Source: Caballeronia sordidicola
GTDB taxonomy: Bacteria; Pseudomonadota; Gammaproteobacteria; Burkholderiales; Burkholderiaceae
Reading direction: 5' to 3'
NCBI RefSeq assembly: GCF_002220365.1
Contig: NZ_MTHB01000304.1
Span: 1-41,966 of the forward strand
DNA: 41,966 nt
The position numbers and the translations under genes are program-made. The notes under the pieces were generated by a model, which was not told the DNA's origin, ran no database searches, and saw nothing but the letters and a program-made list of their open reading frames with translations. Positions 34,983 to 41,966 of the stretch are shown one piece after another; within the stretch, counting starts at the first letter, position 1; every line of letters starts with the position of its first letter.

Positions 34983-35553
34983 AAGGCCATGCTGAGCAAG
35001 GCAGCATGCGTTCCATCGGGCCGTACAAGCGTGTCAAGCGGCGCTGCGCAGCAAATGCGTTCGCTAGCGCACCAAGTTGATGGAACAGTTCTGAATCAAT
35101 TTTAAAACAACCGACGAATGGTGCCTCAACCCCTCAACGCGCAAGTCGCCGATGCGACTTTGCACGTTCGAAAAAAAACTCGAACGGGCCACCAGCAAGG
35201 CATTGCGCAGACAAAAGCATGCGCTGCATCAATCGCATCAATAGAGCCTGTCTACTGCCGCCATGTTCAAGAGTGAAACAAAAATATCCATCTGCGGATT
35301 CGCGGCCGCCCTGCCTGATGTGCGATGCCATGATGGCATTGAGATAGCGCATTGCTGGCACGGTCCTCGCTAAATGAGTCTCGCGGCACCGGCACCGTCA
35401 AAAACGAATTTAACTAAACGACGATGCCGGGTTGCTTACGGGGCCGGTCGCGACACGCTTCGATGGATGCCGTCAGATGCATCCACGAAACGAGTCGCTG
35501 ACCGGTAAATAACAAGTAAGGCGCAATGCGCAAAGTTACGAGAGAAGAACATC
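34983..35553. other. Intergenic region between GH2 and crp-like genes
   Basis: About 570 bp with a hairpin at its left end and a second perfect 7-bp inverted repeat CGTTCGA/TCGAACG around eight bases (35165-35186). It should hold the promoter of the crp-like gene. A 75-codon frame on the minus strand (35134-35361) has no recognisable family or ribosome site and is not called. Confidence 0.45.
34988..35008 (+). terminator. Hairpin just after the GH2 gene
   Basis: CATGCTG (34988-34994) pairs with CAGCATG (35002-35008) around a seven-base loop, five bases after the stop codon. No U tract follows, so it may be an mRNA 3' end stem or a weak terminator. Confidence 0.35.
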
Positions 35554-36288
35554 ATGCTGACCCTTCAGTCCGACCTTCACGGCAATCATTTGTTGGGTGC
35601 GCTTCCCGCACACGAATGGCAAGCCCTCACGCCGCATCTTGAACTGGTTCAACTTCGCACCGACCAATTGCTGTGCGATTCGGGACAACGTATTCATCAC
35701 GTGTATTTCCCCACCACCGCCATCATCTCCTTGCTGCATACGATGGAAGACGGCGGTTCGGTAGAGATCGCAGCAGTTGGCCGTGAAGGCATGACCGGCG
35801 TGCCGGTACTGACTGGCGGCGAAACCATGCCGACGCGCGTCCAGGTGCAATGCCCGGGCTTCGCTTATCGCATGAGCGCATCCGCACTGCGTGAACAGTT
35901 TGGCCGCTCTGACTTCCTGCGCCGCCTCATGCTGCTGTACATGCAAGCCCTCCTCACGCAAGTTGCGCAAACGGCGGCATGCAATCGCCACCACTCGCTC
36001 AACAAGCAACTGTGCCGCTGGCTTCTCATCGAAATCGATCGCACAACGTCGAACCAGTTGCAAGTCACGCAACAGTTGATTGCTGACATGCTGGGCGTGC
36101 GTCGTGAAGGCGTGACAGAAGCCGCAGGCAAGCTCCACGATGCCGGCCTGATCCACCACAGCCGTGGCTGCATCAAGGTCCTGGATCGCGAAGGCCTCGA
36201 GGCGCGCGCATGCGAATGCTACGGCATCGTCAAGCGCGAATTTGACCGGCTCCTGCCGCGTCTGCATCAGGCTGAAGCGGTTCACTGA
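35554..36288 (+). CDS. Crp/Fnr-family transcriptional regulator
   Basis: A 244-residue regulator with a cyclic-nucleotide-binding-like jelly roll (about 10-130) including VQLRTDQLLCDSG and AVGREGMTGVPVL, then a winged helix (about 155-225) with TQQLIADMLGVRREGVTEAA as the DNA-reading part. The glycine/glutamate/arginine cassette of true cAMP receptors is not complete, and there is no Fnr-type N-terminal Cys cluster, so the signal is unknown. Its place upstream of the export genes makes it a candidate local regulator of exopolysaccharide. AGAGAAGAA lies before the ATG. Confidence 0.9.
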   Translation: MLTLQSDLHGNHLLGALPAHEWQALTPHLELVQLRTDQLLCDSGQRIHHVYFPTTAIISLLHTMEDGGSVEIAAVGREGMTGVPVLTGGETMPTRVQVQCPGFAYRMSASALREQFGRSDFLRRLMLLYMQALLTQVAQTAACNRHHSLNKQLCRWLLIEIDRTTSNQLQVTQQLIADMLGVRREGVTEAAGKLHDAGLIHHSRGCIKVLDREGLEARACECYGIVKREFDRLLPRLHQAEAVH

Positions 36289-37294
36289 ACACGAGACATG
36301 GTGCAGGAGTGAAGGAGCCAGGCCATGGCCTCGAGTGTTCGGCGCTTTTGTCTTGATGCGACCCTTGGGCGCTATTGGCGAATCGGCCTCGGTGTTTGGA
36401 TCGTTCGGATGAACCTCAGGTTCGGCGGAATTTCCGACATCGCAGCAGTTCGCGAAACGGACTCCCCGAAAGCGGTTCATCGCCATCCCGGCCGACCGCG
36501 TGCTCACCCCTTCCTGCAATCGTGATCGTGATCGCGCGCCTGATCCAGGCGTTGGCGCCGATGACGTTCTCCATACAACCCGGCTTGTTGCGTTCGACCT
36601 TGCGTCGACACGTACCGCCACGCACCGGCACGCTCGCAATGAGTTGAAGGCATTTTTATATTTATTCCTTCGAGTCGCGCATGCTGAATTGCCGATTATC
36701 TGAAAAGAATTTGAACCGAAGAGTGGCGCGCCTGGTTGTTCTTCTGAGCGTAGCAGCACGATGTTCAGGAGTCCCGCGTGGAGCACATCCAACAGCTGGT
36801 CCCACGCAAAAGTATTTGTGTGAACTAAGACGTCTACGTGCGCAAGCGCACTTACCGACCCCGCCGGAAACGCCAAGATGCCATATCGAACGGCCAGATG
36901 CGCGCTTTTACCTTGACTTCATTGCAGGCGAGTTCGGGCAGCCCGGACGGTCGAAGCCGTGAGGAAGATTCTCAGGCAAAGCGGTAAAGCAACGTAGTCG
37001 ATACAAATTTTTTCAGAGGTACGTGGTTCTCCTGCCGCGCGCCTTTCACCCTGTGGTTCTTCCTGTGTGAACGCCCGCCCGATAGTCAGGCGGGGAGCGT
37101 TAGCTGTTGTCTCGAGTGGTTGCTGCGATGGGTGGACCGGGGAAGAAACCCAGACGCGAGTAATACCGGGATCGGAGCTGCGAAGGCGCTCATGTCATGC
37201 ACGGGAAGCACCCCCTACGCGCACTGCGCGGTGATGGGCAGGAGATTTTGCGCTGAGGAGATTTCAGCGTATTCGTAACGCGAGAACCACTAAT
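36289..37294. other. 1-kb non-coding stretch upstream of the export genes
   Basis: I find no supported gene in 1,006 bp; the short open frames here resemble nothing that I know. It includes an imperfect hairpin at 37070-37101 with an ops-like word, a repeat of GTGGTTCT at 37023 and 37053, and direct repeats of TGATCG near 36525. A long 5' untranslated leader for wza-wzc, as in other capsule operons, is the most likely content. Confidence 0.5.
37070..37101 (+). promoter_or_regulatory. Leader hairpin with ops/JUMPstart-like element
   Basis: AACGCCCGCC (37070-37079) can pair with GGCGG...GCGTT (37089-37101) with a three-base bulge. The right arm reads GGCGGGGAGCGTT, close to the ops pause element GGCGGTAGCGTG that recruits RfaH in long polysaccharide operons, but with GG in place of the central T. 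It lies about 195 bp before the export gene, the expected sort of place. The match is imperfect. Confidence 0.25.
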
Positions 37295-38608
37295 ATGAAT
37301 ATCAAACTACTCGTATCACTGCTTGCTGGCGTGACCTTCACAGTATCGCTTACCGGTTGCGCGATCGCTCCCGGACCGTATCTCGACACCGATCGGCTGG
37401 ACCAGACCGCGTCACCGGAAAGCGTCGCCCAGGCGAGCGTGAAGTATCACGTCCAGCCTATCGACGTCACGTACTTCGAGACCCATCCGCGCATGGGCGA
37501 AGCAACGCTTGCGAGCGTATGCCCGCTGACCTGCCTCACCAAGGACACACGCAAGCTGTACGCGTATCACATTGGCGTAAATGACCAGATCAGCGTCACG
37601 GTATGGGATCACCCCGAATTCAGCTCAGCCGGCATCTCCGCGAGCACGGGCGCAGCGGGCGTACCGCCGCTGCCCTCGGCAACACCCGGAGGCACAACAG
37701 CGAGCGGCGGTGCAGCGAGCGGCGCTACGGGCAGCTCCGGTGGCACGAGCGGCCCCGAAGCAGGCGGCGTAACCGTGCGCGTAGCCAACGACGGCACCAT
37801 TTTCTTTCCGCGCGTAGGCCGTGTGCAAGCGGTTGGCAAGACCGCGCAGGAACTGCAGGAAAGCCTGACCAAAGGTCTTTCGAAGACCATTCGCAATCCG
37901 CAGCTCGACGTGCGCATATCCGGTTTCTACAGCAAGCAGGTCCAGGTCACCGGCGACTTGAAGCAGCCTTCGTCGCAGCCGATCACCGACGTGCCGCTGT
38001 CCGTCATTGACGCCATCAACCGCTCGGGCGGTGCGAATCCCGATGCCGACCTGCAGAATGTGGGCATCACACGCGACGGTCATCGTTACGCAGTCGATGT
38101 AGCCGCCCTGCTCGATCGGGGCGACATCCAGCAGAATGTGTTGCTGCAGGATGACGACATCATCGACGTACCGGATCGCACCAAGAGCCGTGTGTTCGTG
38201 CTGGGTGAACTGGCGAAGCCGCAGACCGTGCCGATGAACCGCGGTCATCTGACGCTCGCCGACGCGCTTGCCAACGCGAACAGCATCGATCCTCGATCTG
38301 CCGATCCGCGCATGATCTACGTGATCCGTGGCTCCGACCAGCAGTTCGCGAAGGGCGGCATGCTCAAGACATCGGCCACTACCTCCGCCGATGGGAGCAT
38401 GGCGCCGGCTGCGCGGCCGCTCGATCTCAGTGTGTACAAACTGGACATGACGCAGGTGGACGCGCTGATGCTGATGACGCAGTTCGACTTGCATCCGCGT
38501 GACGTGGTCTATGTGCAGGTTGCCAGCGCCGCTCGTTTCAACCGCGTGCTCGAGCAGATCTCGCCGACCATCCAGACCCTGTTCTACACCATACAAACCA
38601 CCCGCTAA
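37295..38608 (+). CDS. Polysaccharide export outer-membrane lipoprotein, Wza/BceE type
   Basis: Outer-membrane channel for exopolysaccharide. The signal peptide ends in a lipobox LTGC with Cys22 as the lipidated residue. A polysaccharide-export domain follows with YHIGVNDQISVTVWDHPEF (about 91-109) and resumes at VRVANDGTIFFPRVGRVQAVG. Between them residues about 110-158 are a Gly/Ser/Thr/Ala/Pro-rich insert. Two SLBB-like segments come later (VQVTGDLKQP and VFVLGELAKPQ). The length of 437 is longer than E. coli Wza (379). The gene is 33 bp upstream of wzc, forming one operon. Confidence 0.93.
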   Translation: MNIKLLVSLLAGVTFTVSLTGCAIAPGPYLDTDRLDQTASPESVAQASVKYHVQPIDVTYFETHPRMGEATLASVCPLTCLTKDTRKLYAYHIGVNDQISVTVWDHPEFSSAGISASTGAAGVPPLPSATPGGTTASGGAASGATGSSGGTSGPEAGGVTVRVANDGTIFFPRVGRVQAVGKTAQELQESLTKGLSKTIRNPQLDVRISGFYSKQVQVTGDLKQPSSQPITDVPLSVIDAINRSGGANPDADLQNVGITRDGHRYAVDVAALLDRGDIQQNVLLQDDDIIDVPDRTKSRVFVLGELAKPQTVPMNRGHLTLADALANANSIDPRSADPRMIYVIRGSDQQFAKGGMLKTSATTSADGSMAPAARPLDLSVYKLDMTQVDALMLMTQFDLHPRDVVYVQVASAARFNRVLEQISPTIQTLFYTIQTTR

Positions 38609-38641
38609 CACGCGTGTCACTTGTTACGCCTGGAGTGCGAC

Positions 38642-41041
38642 ATGAGTACTTATGAAATGCTGGAACATTCCCCGGCGCCGGCCAAGGACGAAGAGTTCGT
38701 CCTGCGCGATCTGGTGCGGATGATTGTCGACCAGATCTGGTGGGTGCTGGGCATTGCGTTCAGTATCCTGCTGGCCGCCGTCCTGTACGCGAAGATGTCG
38801 ACGCCTGTGTACTCGGCAGATGCGCTGGTGCAGGTGGACACACCCAATCCTAACGCACCCAACAGCGCGCAGGCCTCGCTTGCCGCGGCGTTGATGCCGA
38901 GTGCCGGTTCGCTGCATGCCGACGCCGAGATCGAGATCATCAAGAGCCGGGCAGTGATCGACCCGGTGGTCGAGCAGTTCAAGCTGAACTTCGGCACGTC
39001 CTCGAATGTCGTGCCGGTAATTGGCCGGGTGACGTCGTTGTTCGCGCATAAGGGCCATCCCCTTCCCGCCCTCTTCGGCTTCGATTCATACGCCTGGGGC
39101 GGTGAAGAGTTCAAGGTGGACTCGGTGGACGTGCCGGCCATCCTGCAGGATCAGCGTCTCACGTTGCGTGCGCTTGGAGAAGGCCGCTTCGAGCTGCTCG
39201 ATGCAGAGGATCACGAACTGCTCAAAGGAGAAACCGGTAGCGTCGCAACGGGCAATGGCGTCACGCTGATGGTGAGCCAACTGGTTGCGCGTCCCGGCAC
39301 CGAGTTTTTCGTTACCCGTGCCTCGCAGCTCGAAGCCGTGCAGGCCTTTGGTGCCGGCATGCAGGTCGGAGAGAAAGGCAAGGACACGGGGATCGTGCAG
39401 ATTTCGTATAGCGGCGCACAGCCGATCTTCATTACGGAAGTGGCGAATGCAGTGGCTGCTTCTTACCTGAAGCAGCGTACAGAGCGTGCGCAGGAAGAAG
39501 CGAGCCGCATGCTGACCTTCCTGAACAACGAACTGCCGCGAGTACGCGACGAATTGCGCGCCAGCGAAACCGCGTTGTCTCAATCTCAGACCGCCGCGGG
39601 ATCATTCCAGCCCACGCAGGAAGCGCAGACGTATCTGTCCGGCGGACTTGACTATGAACGCCAGATCGCCGCGTTGCGTATGCAGCGTGTGCAACTACTG
39701 CAGCGCTTTACCGATGGCGCTGATGAAGTCCATGCAATTGATGCGCAACTTGCCGCGCTCAATGTAGAGAAGTCGCGCTTCGAAAACCAGTTCAAGACGT
39801 TGCCGGGATCGGAGCGTCAGGCTGTTTCGCTGCAACGTGAAGCGAAGGTCAACTCCGAAATCTATGTTGCTCTGTTGAACAAGACCCAGGAATTGTCGAT
39901 CAGCCGTGCAGGGACGGTGGGCAATGTGCATATCATCGACATGGCGCTTGTACCATCGCAGCCCATCAAGCCCAAGGCCGCGCTGATCATTGCTGCAGGC
40001 GGTTTGCTTGGAGTGATCGCGGGGGTCGTGTTTGCCTTTGTTCGACGTGCATTTTTTGCGGGTGTGGACGATCCGGATCTGGTTGAGCGCCGCTTTAACC
40101 TGCCGATCTTCGGTGCCATTCCGTTCAGTGCCGAGCAAGCCAGGCTTGATCGCGTACGGCTTGATCATCCTGTCGCCCTGCCCTCAGCGAAGGGGGCGGC
40201 TACTGGCATCAAGCGGTTGGGTACGCAGTCGGTGAGCGATGGGCTCGGTTCGATACTTGGTCTTTCTGCGAAGACGCCGGTGGCGATGCCGCTTCAGAAC
40301 GCGACGGTATTGCCGGCTTCGCGTAGTGCCACGCAGCCTTTGCTTTCAACGACCCACCCGTTCGATACATCGATTGAAGGGCTTCGTGGGCTTAGGGCGA
40401 CGTTGCAATTTGCGCTTGTCGATGCGCCTAACCGGGTGATTGCCATTACGAGTCCGGCGCCGTCCGACGGCAAGAGTTTCTTGTCCGCCAATCTTGCCGC
40501 GCTGCTCGCTGAGTCTGGCAAGCGCGTGCTGCTTATCGATGCTGATCTGCGGCGTGGACGACTGGCTCAGTATCTTGGGCGGTCTTCGCATGGCGGCCTG
40601 ACTGAGCTGCTCACCGGGCAGACCGACTTCGAGATGGCTGCTCGTGAGACGGGTGTGCATGGGTTGCACTTCATTGGTTCGGGTGCTCATCCGCCTAACC
40701 CGTCGGAGATTCTGACGTCAGCACGGTTTGCTTCGCTGTTGCAGGCTTTTGAGAAGCAGTTTGACCTGGTCATTGTTGATACGCCACCGTTGCTTGCGGT
40801 GCCGGATGCGGCTGTTATTGCCAGTTTGGCCGGGTCTACCGTGCTGGTCATGCGTTCGGGTGCTCACTCGGAAAAGAACATTGCTGATTCGCTAAAGAAG
40901 CTTAAGCGGGCGCATGCCAGGGTTGTGGGTGGGGTGTTGAATGCCATGCCGGCCAAGAGCGGTGGACGTAAGGGGACTTATGATTACGCTTACGCCTATA
41001 CCTATTCCAGCGATCCGCTCGTTGCAGACATCAAGCATTGA
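38642..41041 (+). CDS. Polysaccharide co-polymerase and tyrosine autokinase, Wzc/BceF type
   Basis: Inner-membrane protein controlling chain length and export, regulated by its own tyrosine phosphorylation. The 799 residues have two membrane spans (about 32-50 and 440-465) around a periplasmic coiled-coil domain. The cytoplasmic kinase has Walker A APSDGKS (about 605-611), Walker A' LLIDADLRRG and Walker B LVIVDTPP (about 709-716), and a Tyr cluster YDYAYAYTY near the C-terminus. The ATG at 38642 has GGAG at 8 bases; a TTG seven codons earlier is unlikely. No phosphatase gene is next to it in the window. Confidence 0.94.
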   Translation: MSTYEMLEHSPAPAKDEEFVLRDLVRMIVDQIWWVLGIAFSILLAAVLYAKMSTPVYSADALVQVDTPNPNAPNSAQASLAAALMPSAGSLHADAEIEIIKSRAVIDPVVEQFKLNFGTSSNVVPVIGRVTSLFAHKGHPLPALFGFDSYAWGGEEFKVDSVDVPAILQDQRLTLRALGEGRFELLDAEDHELLKGETGSVATGNGVTLMVSQLVARPGTEFFVTRASQLEAVQAFGAGMQVGEKGKDTGIVQISYSGAQPIFITEVANAVAASYLKQRTERAQEEASRMLTFLNNELPRVRDELRASETALSQSQTAAGSFQPTQEAQTYLSGGLDYERQIAALRMQRVQLLQRFTDGADEVHAIDAQLAALNVEKSRFENQFKTLPGSERQAVSLQREAKVNSEIYVALLNKTQELSISRAGTVGNVHIIDMALVPSQPIKPKAALIIAAGGLLGVIAGVVFAFVRRAFFAGVDDPDLVERRFNLPIFGAIPFSAEQARLDRVRLDHPVALPSAKGAATGIKRLGTQSVSDGLGSILGLSAKTPVAMPLQNATVLPASRSATQPLLSTTHPFDTSIEGLRGLRATLQFALVDAPNRVIAITSPAPSDGKSFLSANLAALLAESGKRVLLIDADLRRGRLAQYLGRSSHGGLTELLTGQTDFEMAARETGVHGLHFIGSGAHPPNPSEILTSARFASLLQAFEKQFDLVIVDTPPLLAVPDAAVIASLAGSTVLVMRSGAHSEKNIADSLKKLKRAHARVVGGVLNAMPAKSGGRKGTYDYAYAYTYSSDPLVADIKH

Positions 41042-41108
41042 AGGTTGTTCGGGGGGAGATGTTTGGGTTCTGTGAGATGAGATAGCCAGAAGGCTACTAG
41101 TGTTTTTG

Positions 41109-41137
41109 ACGCCCGCGCAAGCGGGCGTTATTTTTTT
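41109..41137 (+). terminator. Rho-independent terminator after wzc
   Basis: ACGCCCGC (41109-41116) pairs perfectly with GCGGGCGT (41121-41128) over a GCAA tetraloop and is followed by TATTTTTTT. It lies 68 bases after the wzc stop and should end the wza-wzc transcript. Confidence 0.95.
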
Positions 41138-41172
41138 GTTCGCACCGGTGGACGGGTATGGGGTGATGGTGG

Positions 41173-41280
41173 GTTCCGAGGTTAGTGGTCGGAGTCGGTG
41201 CCGGGTTGCCAGGTTCCAGAGTTAGCGGTCTGGGTCAGTGCCGGGTTGCTGCTTTCGGCCTTAGTGGTCTGCTTGAGCTG
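41173..41280. repeat. Imperfect tandem repeat, period 40 bp
   Basis: Units start at 41173 (GTTCCGAGGTTAGTGGTC), 41213 (GTTCCAGAGTTAGCGGTC) and 41253 (TTTCGGCCTTAGTGGTC). The first two also share GTGCCGGGTTGC at their ends. The third is partial. It sits between the wzc terminator and the insertion sequence. Confidence 0.75.
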
Positions 41281-41388
41281 GCTAATTTCTTTAGCACTGT
41301 TAGCCACTGTGCGTGGCGGCACGTCATTTCTTGGTCCTTAGCGACAAAGAAACGAAGCAAAGAGAACGCTTTAACCGCTCTACCCTAA

Positions 41389-41966
41389 GAGACTGTTGCG
41401 AAATTACGAAAAGGGGCTGTTAACTTTTTGGCTCGGGTGTTAACTTCTGTCTTGTTTTCCCTGACAGGAAGCCATGCCTAAGGAACTTATAGACGACCAA
41501 TTATGGGCACTGATCGAACCGCTGCTGCCCGAAGCTGCGCCGCGCAATCGCCGGTATGCAGGACGCAAGCCAATACCTGATCGCGCCGTGCTCACAGGCA
41601 TTGTGTTCGTGCTGCGCGCAGGCCTCGCGTGGAATTTGCTGCCGCAGGAAATGGGCTGCGGGTCGGGCTCCACTTGCTGGAGGCGCCTGGACGAGTGGCA
41701 TAAAGCGGGCGTATGGCAACGCATGCACGAAACGATGCTGGCGGAATTGCGCCGTCGAGGCCAACTCGATCTGGCCAGAGCACTGGTCGACAGCTCCTCC
41801 GTTCGCGCGTTGTACGCGGGGAAAAAACAGGCCCAAACCCCACGGACCGGCGCAAACTCGGCAGCAAACACCATATCGTCGTCGATGCGCAAGGCATCCC
41901 GCTCGGCGTCATCCTGACGGGCGCAAACCGCCATGACCTAACTCAGCTTGACTCACTGGTCGAAGC
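41389..41966 (+). mobile_element. IS5-family (IS427-like) insertion sequence, left part
   Basis: The element holds an IS5-type transposase and continues beyond the window. The left end is placed at GAGACTGTTGCG (41389), because the four bases before it, CTAA (41385-41388), fit the YTAR target duplication of this family. The right terminal repeat and second target copy are not visible, so the exact boundary is inferred. Confidence 0.75.
41474..41966 (+). CDS. IS5-family transposase made by -1 frameshift (partial)
   Basis: The first frame starts at 41474 with MPKELIDDQLWALIEPLLPE and includes GIVFVLRAGLAWNLLPQEMG and the first DDE aspartate in LVDSSSVRA. At GGGGAAAAAAC (41818-41828) the reading must slip back one base, after which KLGSKHHIVVDAQGIPLGV and TGANRHD (second Asp) follow in the -1 frame to the window end. 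Without slipping, the frame ends at 41917. IS427-group elements commonly use such a frameshift, so this is probably programmed and not damage. Confidence 0.88.

Larger units (their letters stand above)
41042..41388. other. Intergenic region between wzc and the insertion sequence
   Basis: About 350 bp containing the wzc terminator, a 40-bp imperfect tandem repeat, and an A/G-rich stretch (about 41340-41365, GACAAAGAAACGAAGCAAAG) of a kind that I have often seen between Burkholderia genes. No gene is supported. Confidence 0.5.

Noticed and set aside
35134..35361. 75-codon frame on the minus strand in the GH2-crp interval
   Set aside because: No recognisable family, no ribosome site, and no operon partner.
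36681..36962. 93-codon plus-strand frame in the wza leader
   Set aside because: Composition and sequence resemble nothing known; likely chance frame in GC-rich DNA.
36970..36980. TCTCAGGCAAA, a word found in glycine riboswitches
   Set aside because: Tempting next to a possible glycine-using system, but the partner block (CCGAAGGGGCAA type) and the surrounding stems are missing, and the position is over 300 bp from any start.
37220..37255. Possible sigma-54 promoter (TGGGCA...TTTTGC) before wza
   Set aside because: Distance between the GG and GC elements is 12-13 instead of 11 bases.
41474..41917. Transposase considered a pseudogene because the frame breaks
   Set aside because: The break is at an A6 slippery run with the rest intact in the -1 frame, as expected for IS427-type elements.

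Overview
The window is high-GC DNA whose gene content and order point to a Burkholderiaceae chromosome (Burkholderia, Paraburkholderia or Caballeronia). The supports are moeA-moaD-moaE next to clpB, the aat-bpt pair beside pyrD, and a cepacian-type Wza/Wzc pair. This assignment comes from recognising families, not from a search.

Positions 1-14.5 kb hold mostly housekeeping and stress genes. These are the N-terminal half of clpB (minus) with a candidate heat-shock promoter, then a divergent pair made of an NsrR-type nitric-oxide sensor and a group III truncated globin. Next come a 12-bp tandem repeat tract, moeA-moaD-moaE (molybdopterin), a zinc-ribbon Nudix hydrolase with aat, then bpt and pyrD. 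They are followed by a polar amino-acid ABC binding protein plus permease without an ATPase, a short signal peptidase I, a Gfo/Idh/MocA oxidoreductase and a GntR/FCD regulator. Two identical 13-bp dyads spaced 21 bp apart lie upstream of the oxidoreductase.

Positions 14.5-41 kb form one large exopolysaccharide locus. The minus strand carries GDP-mannose synthesis (manC), a Wzx-type flippase, a double alpha/beta-hydrolase, three GT4 glycosyltransferases, a Wzy-like polymerase and a GNAT acetyltransferase. The plus strand carries two overlapping GT2 glycosyltransferases, a Crp-type regulator, the Wza export lipoprotein and the Wzc tyrosine autokinase. Genes for the initiating sugar-phosphate transferase, the tyrosine phosphatase and other sugar donors are not in the window.

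The most unusual part is a tight operon inside this locus at 28.67-34.98 kb. It encodes a stand-alone carrier protein, an acyl-CoA-dehydrogenase-like flavoprotein lacking the usual glutamate, a tRNA-free class II synthetase homologue (amino acid:carrier-protein ligase), a DUF1839 protein that resembles papain-like aminoacyl transferases, and a GH2 glycosidase. ATGA start/stop overlaps join the carrier protein to the flavoprotein and the ligase to DUF1839. My working model is that an amino acid is activated, loaded on the carrier protein, possibly oxidised, and transferred by the DUF1839 protein to a sugar or polysaccharide intermediate made by the surrounding genes. The ligase and carrier step rests on a known family; the transfer to polysaccharide is inference.

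The right end has a strong rho-independent terminator after wzc, a 40-bp imperfect repeat, and the left end of an IS5-family (IS427-like) element whose transposase needs a -1 frameshift. The element is cut by the window end and may mark the edge of, or an interruption in, the polysaccharide locus. No tRNA, rRNA or CRISPR array was seen.
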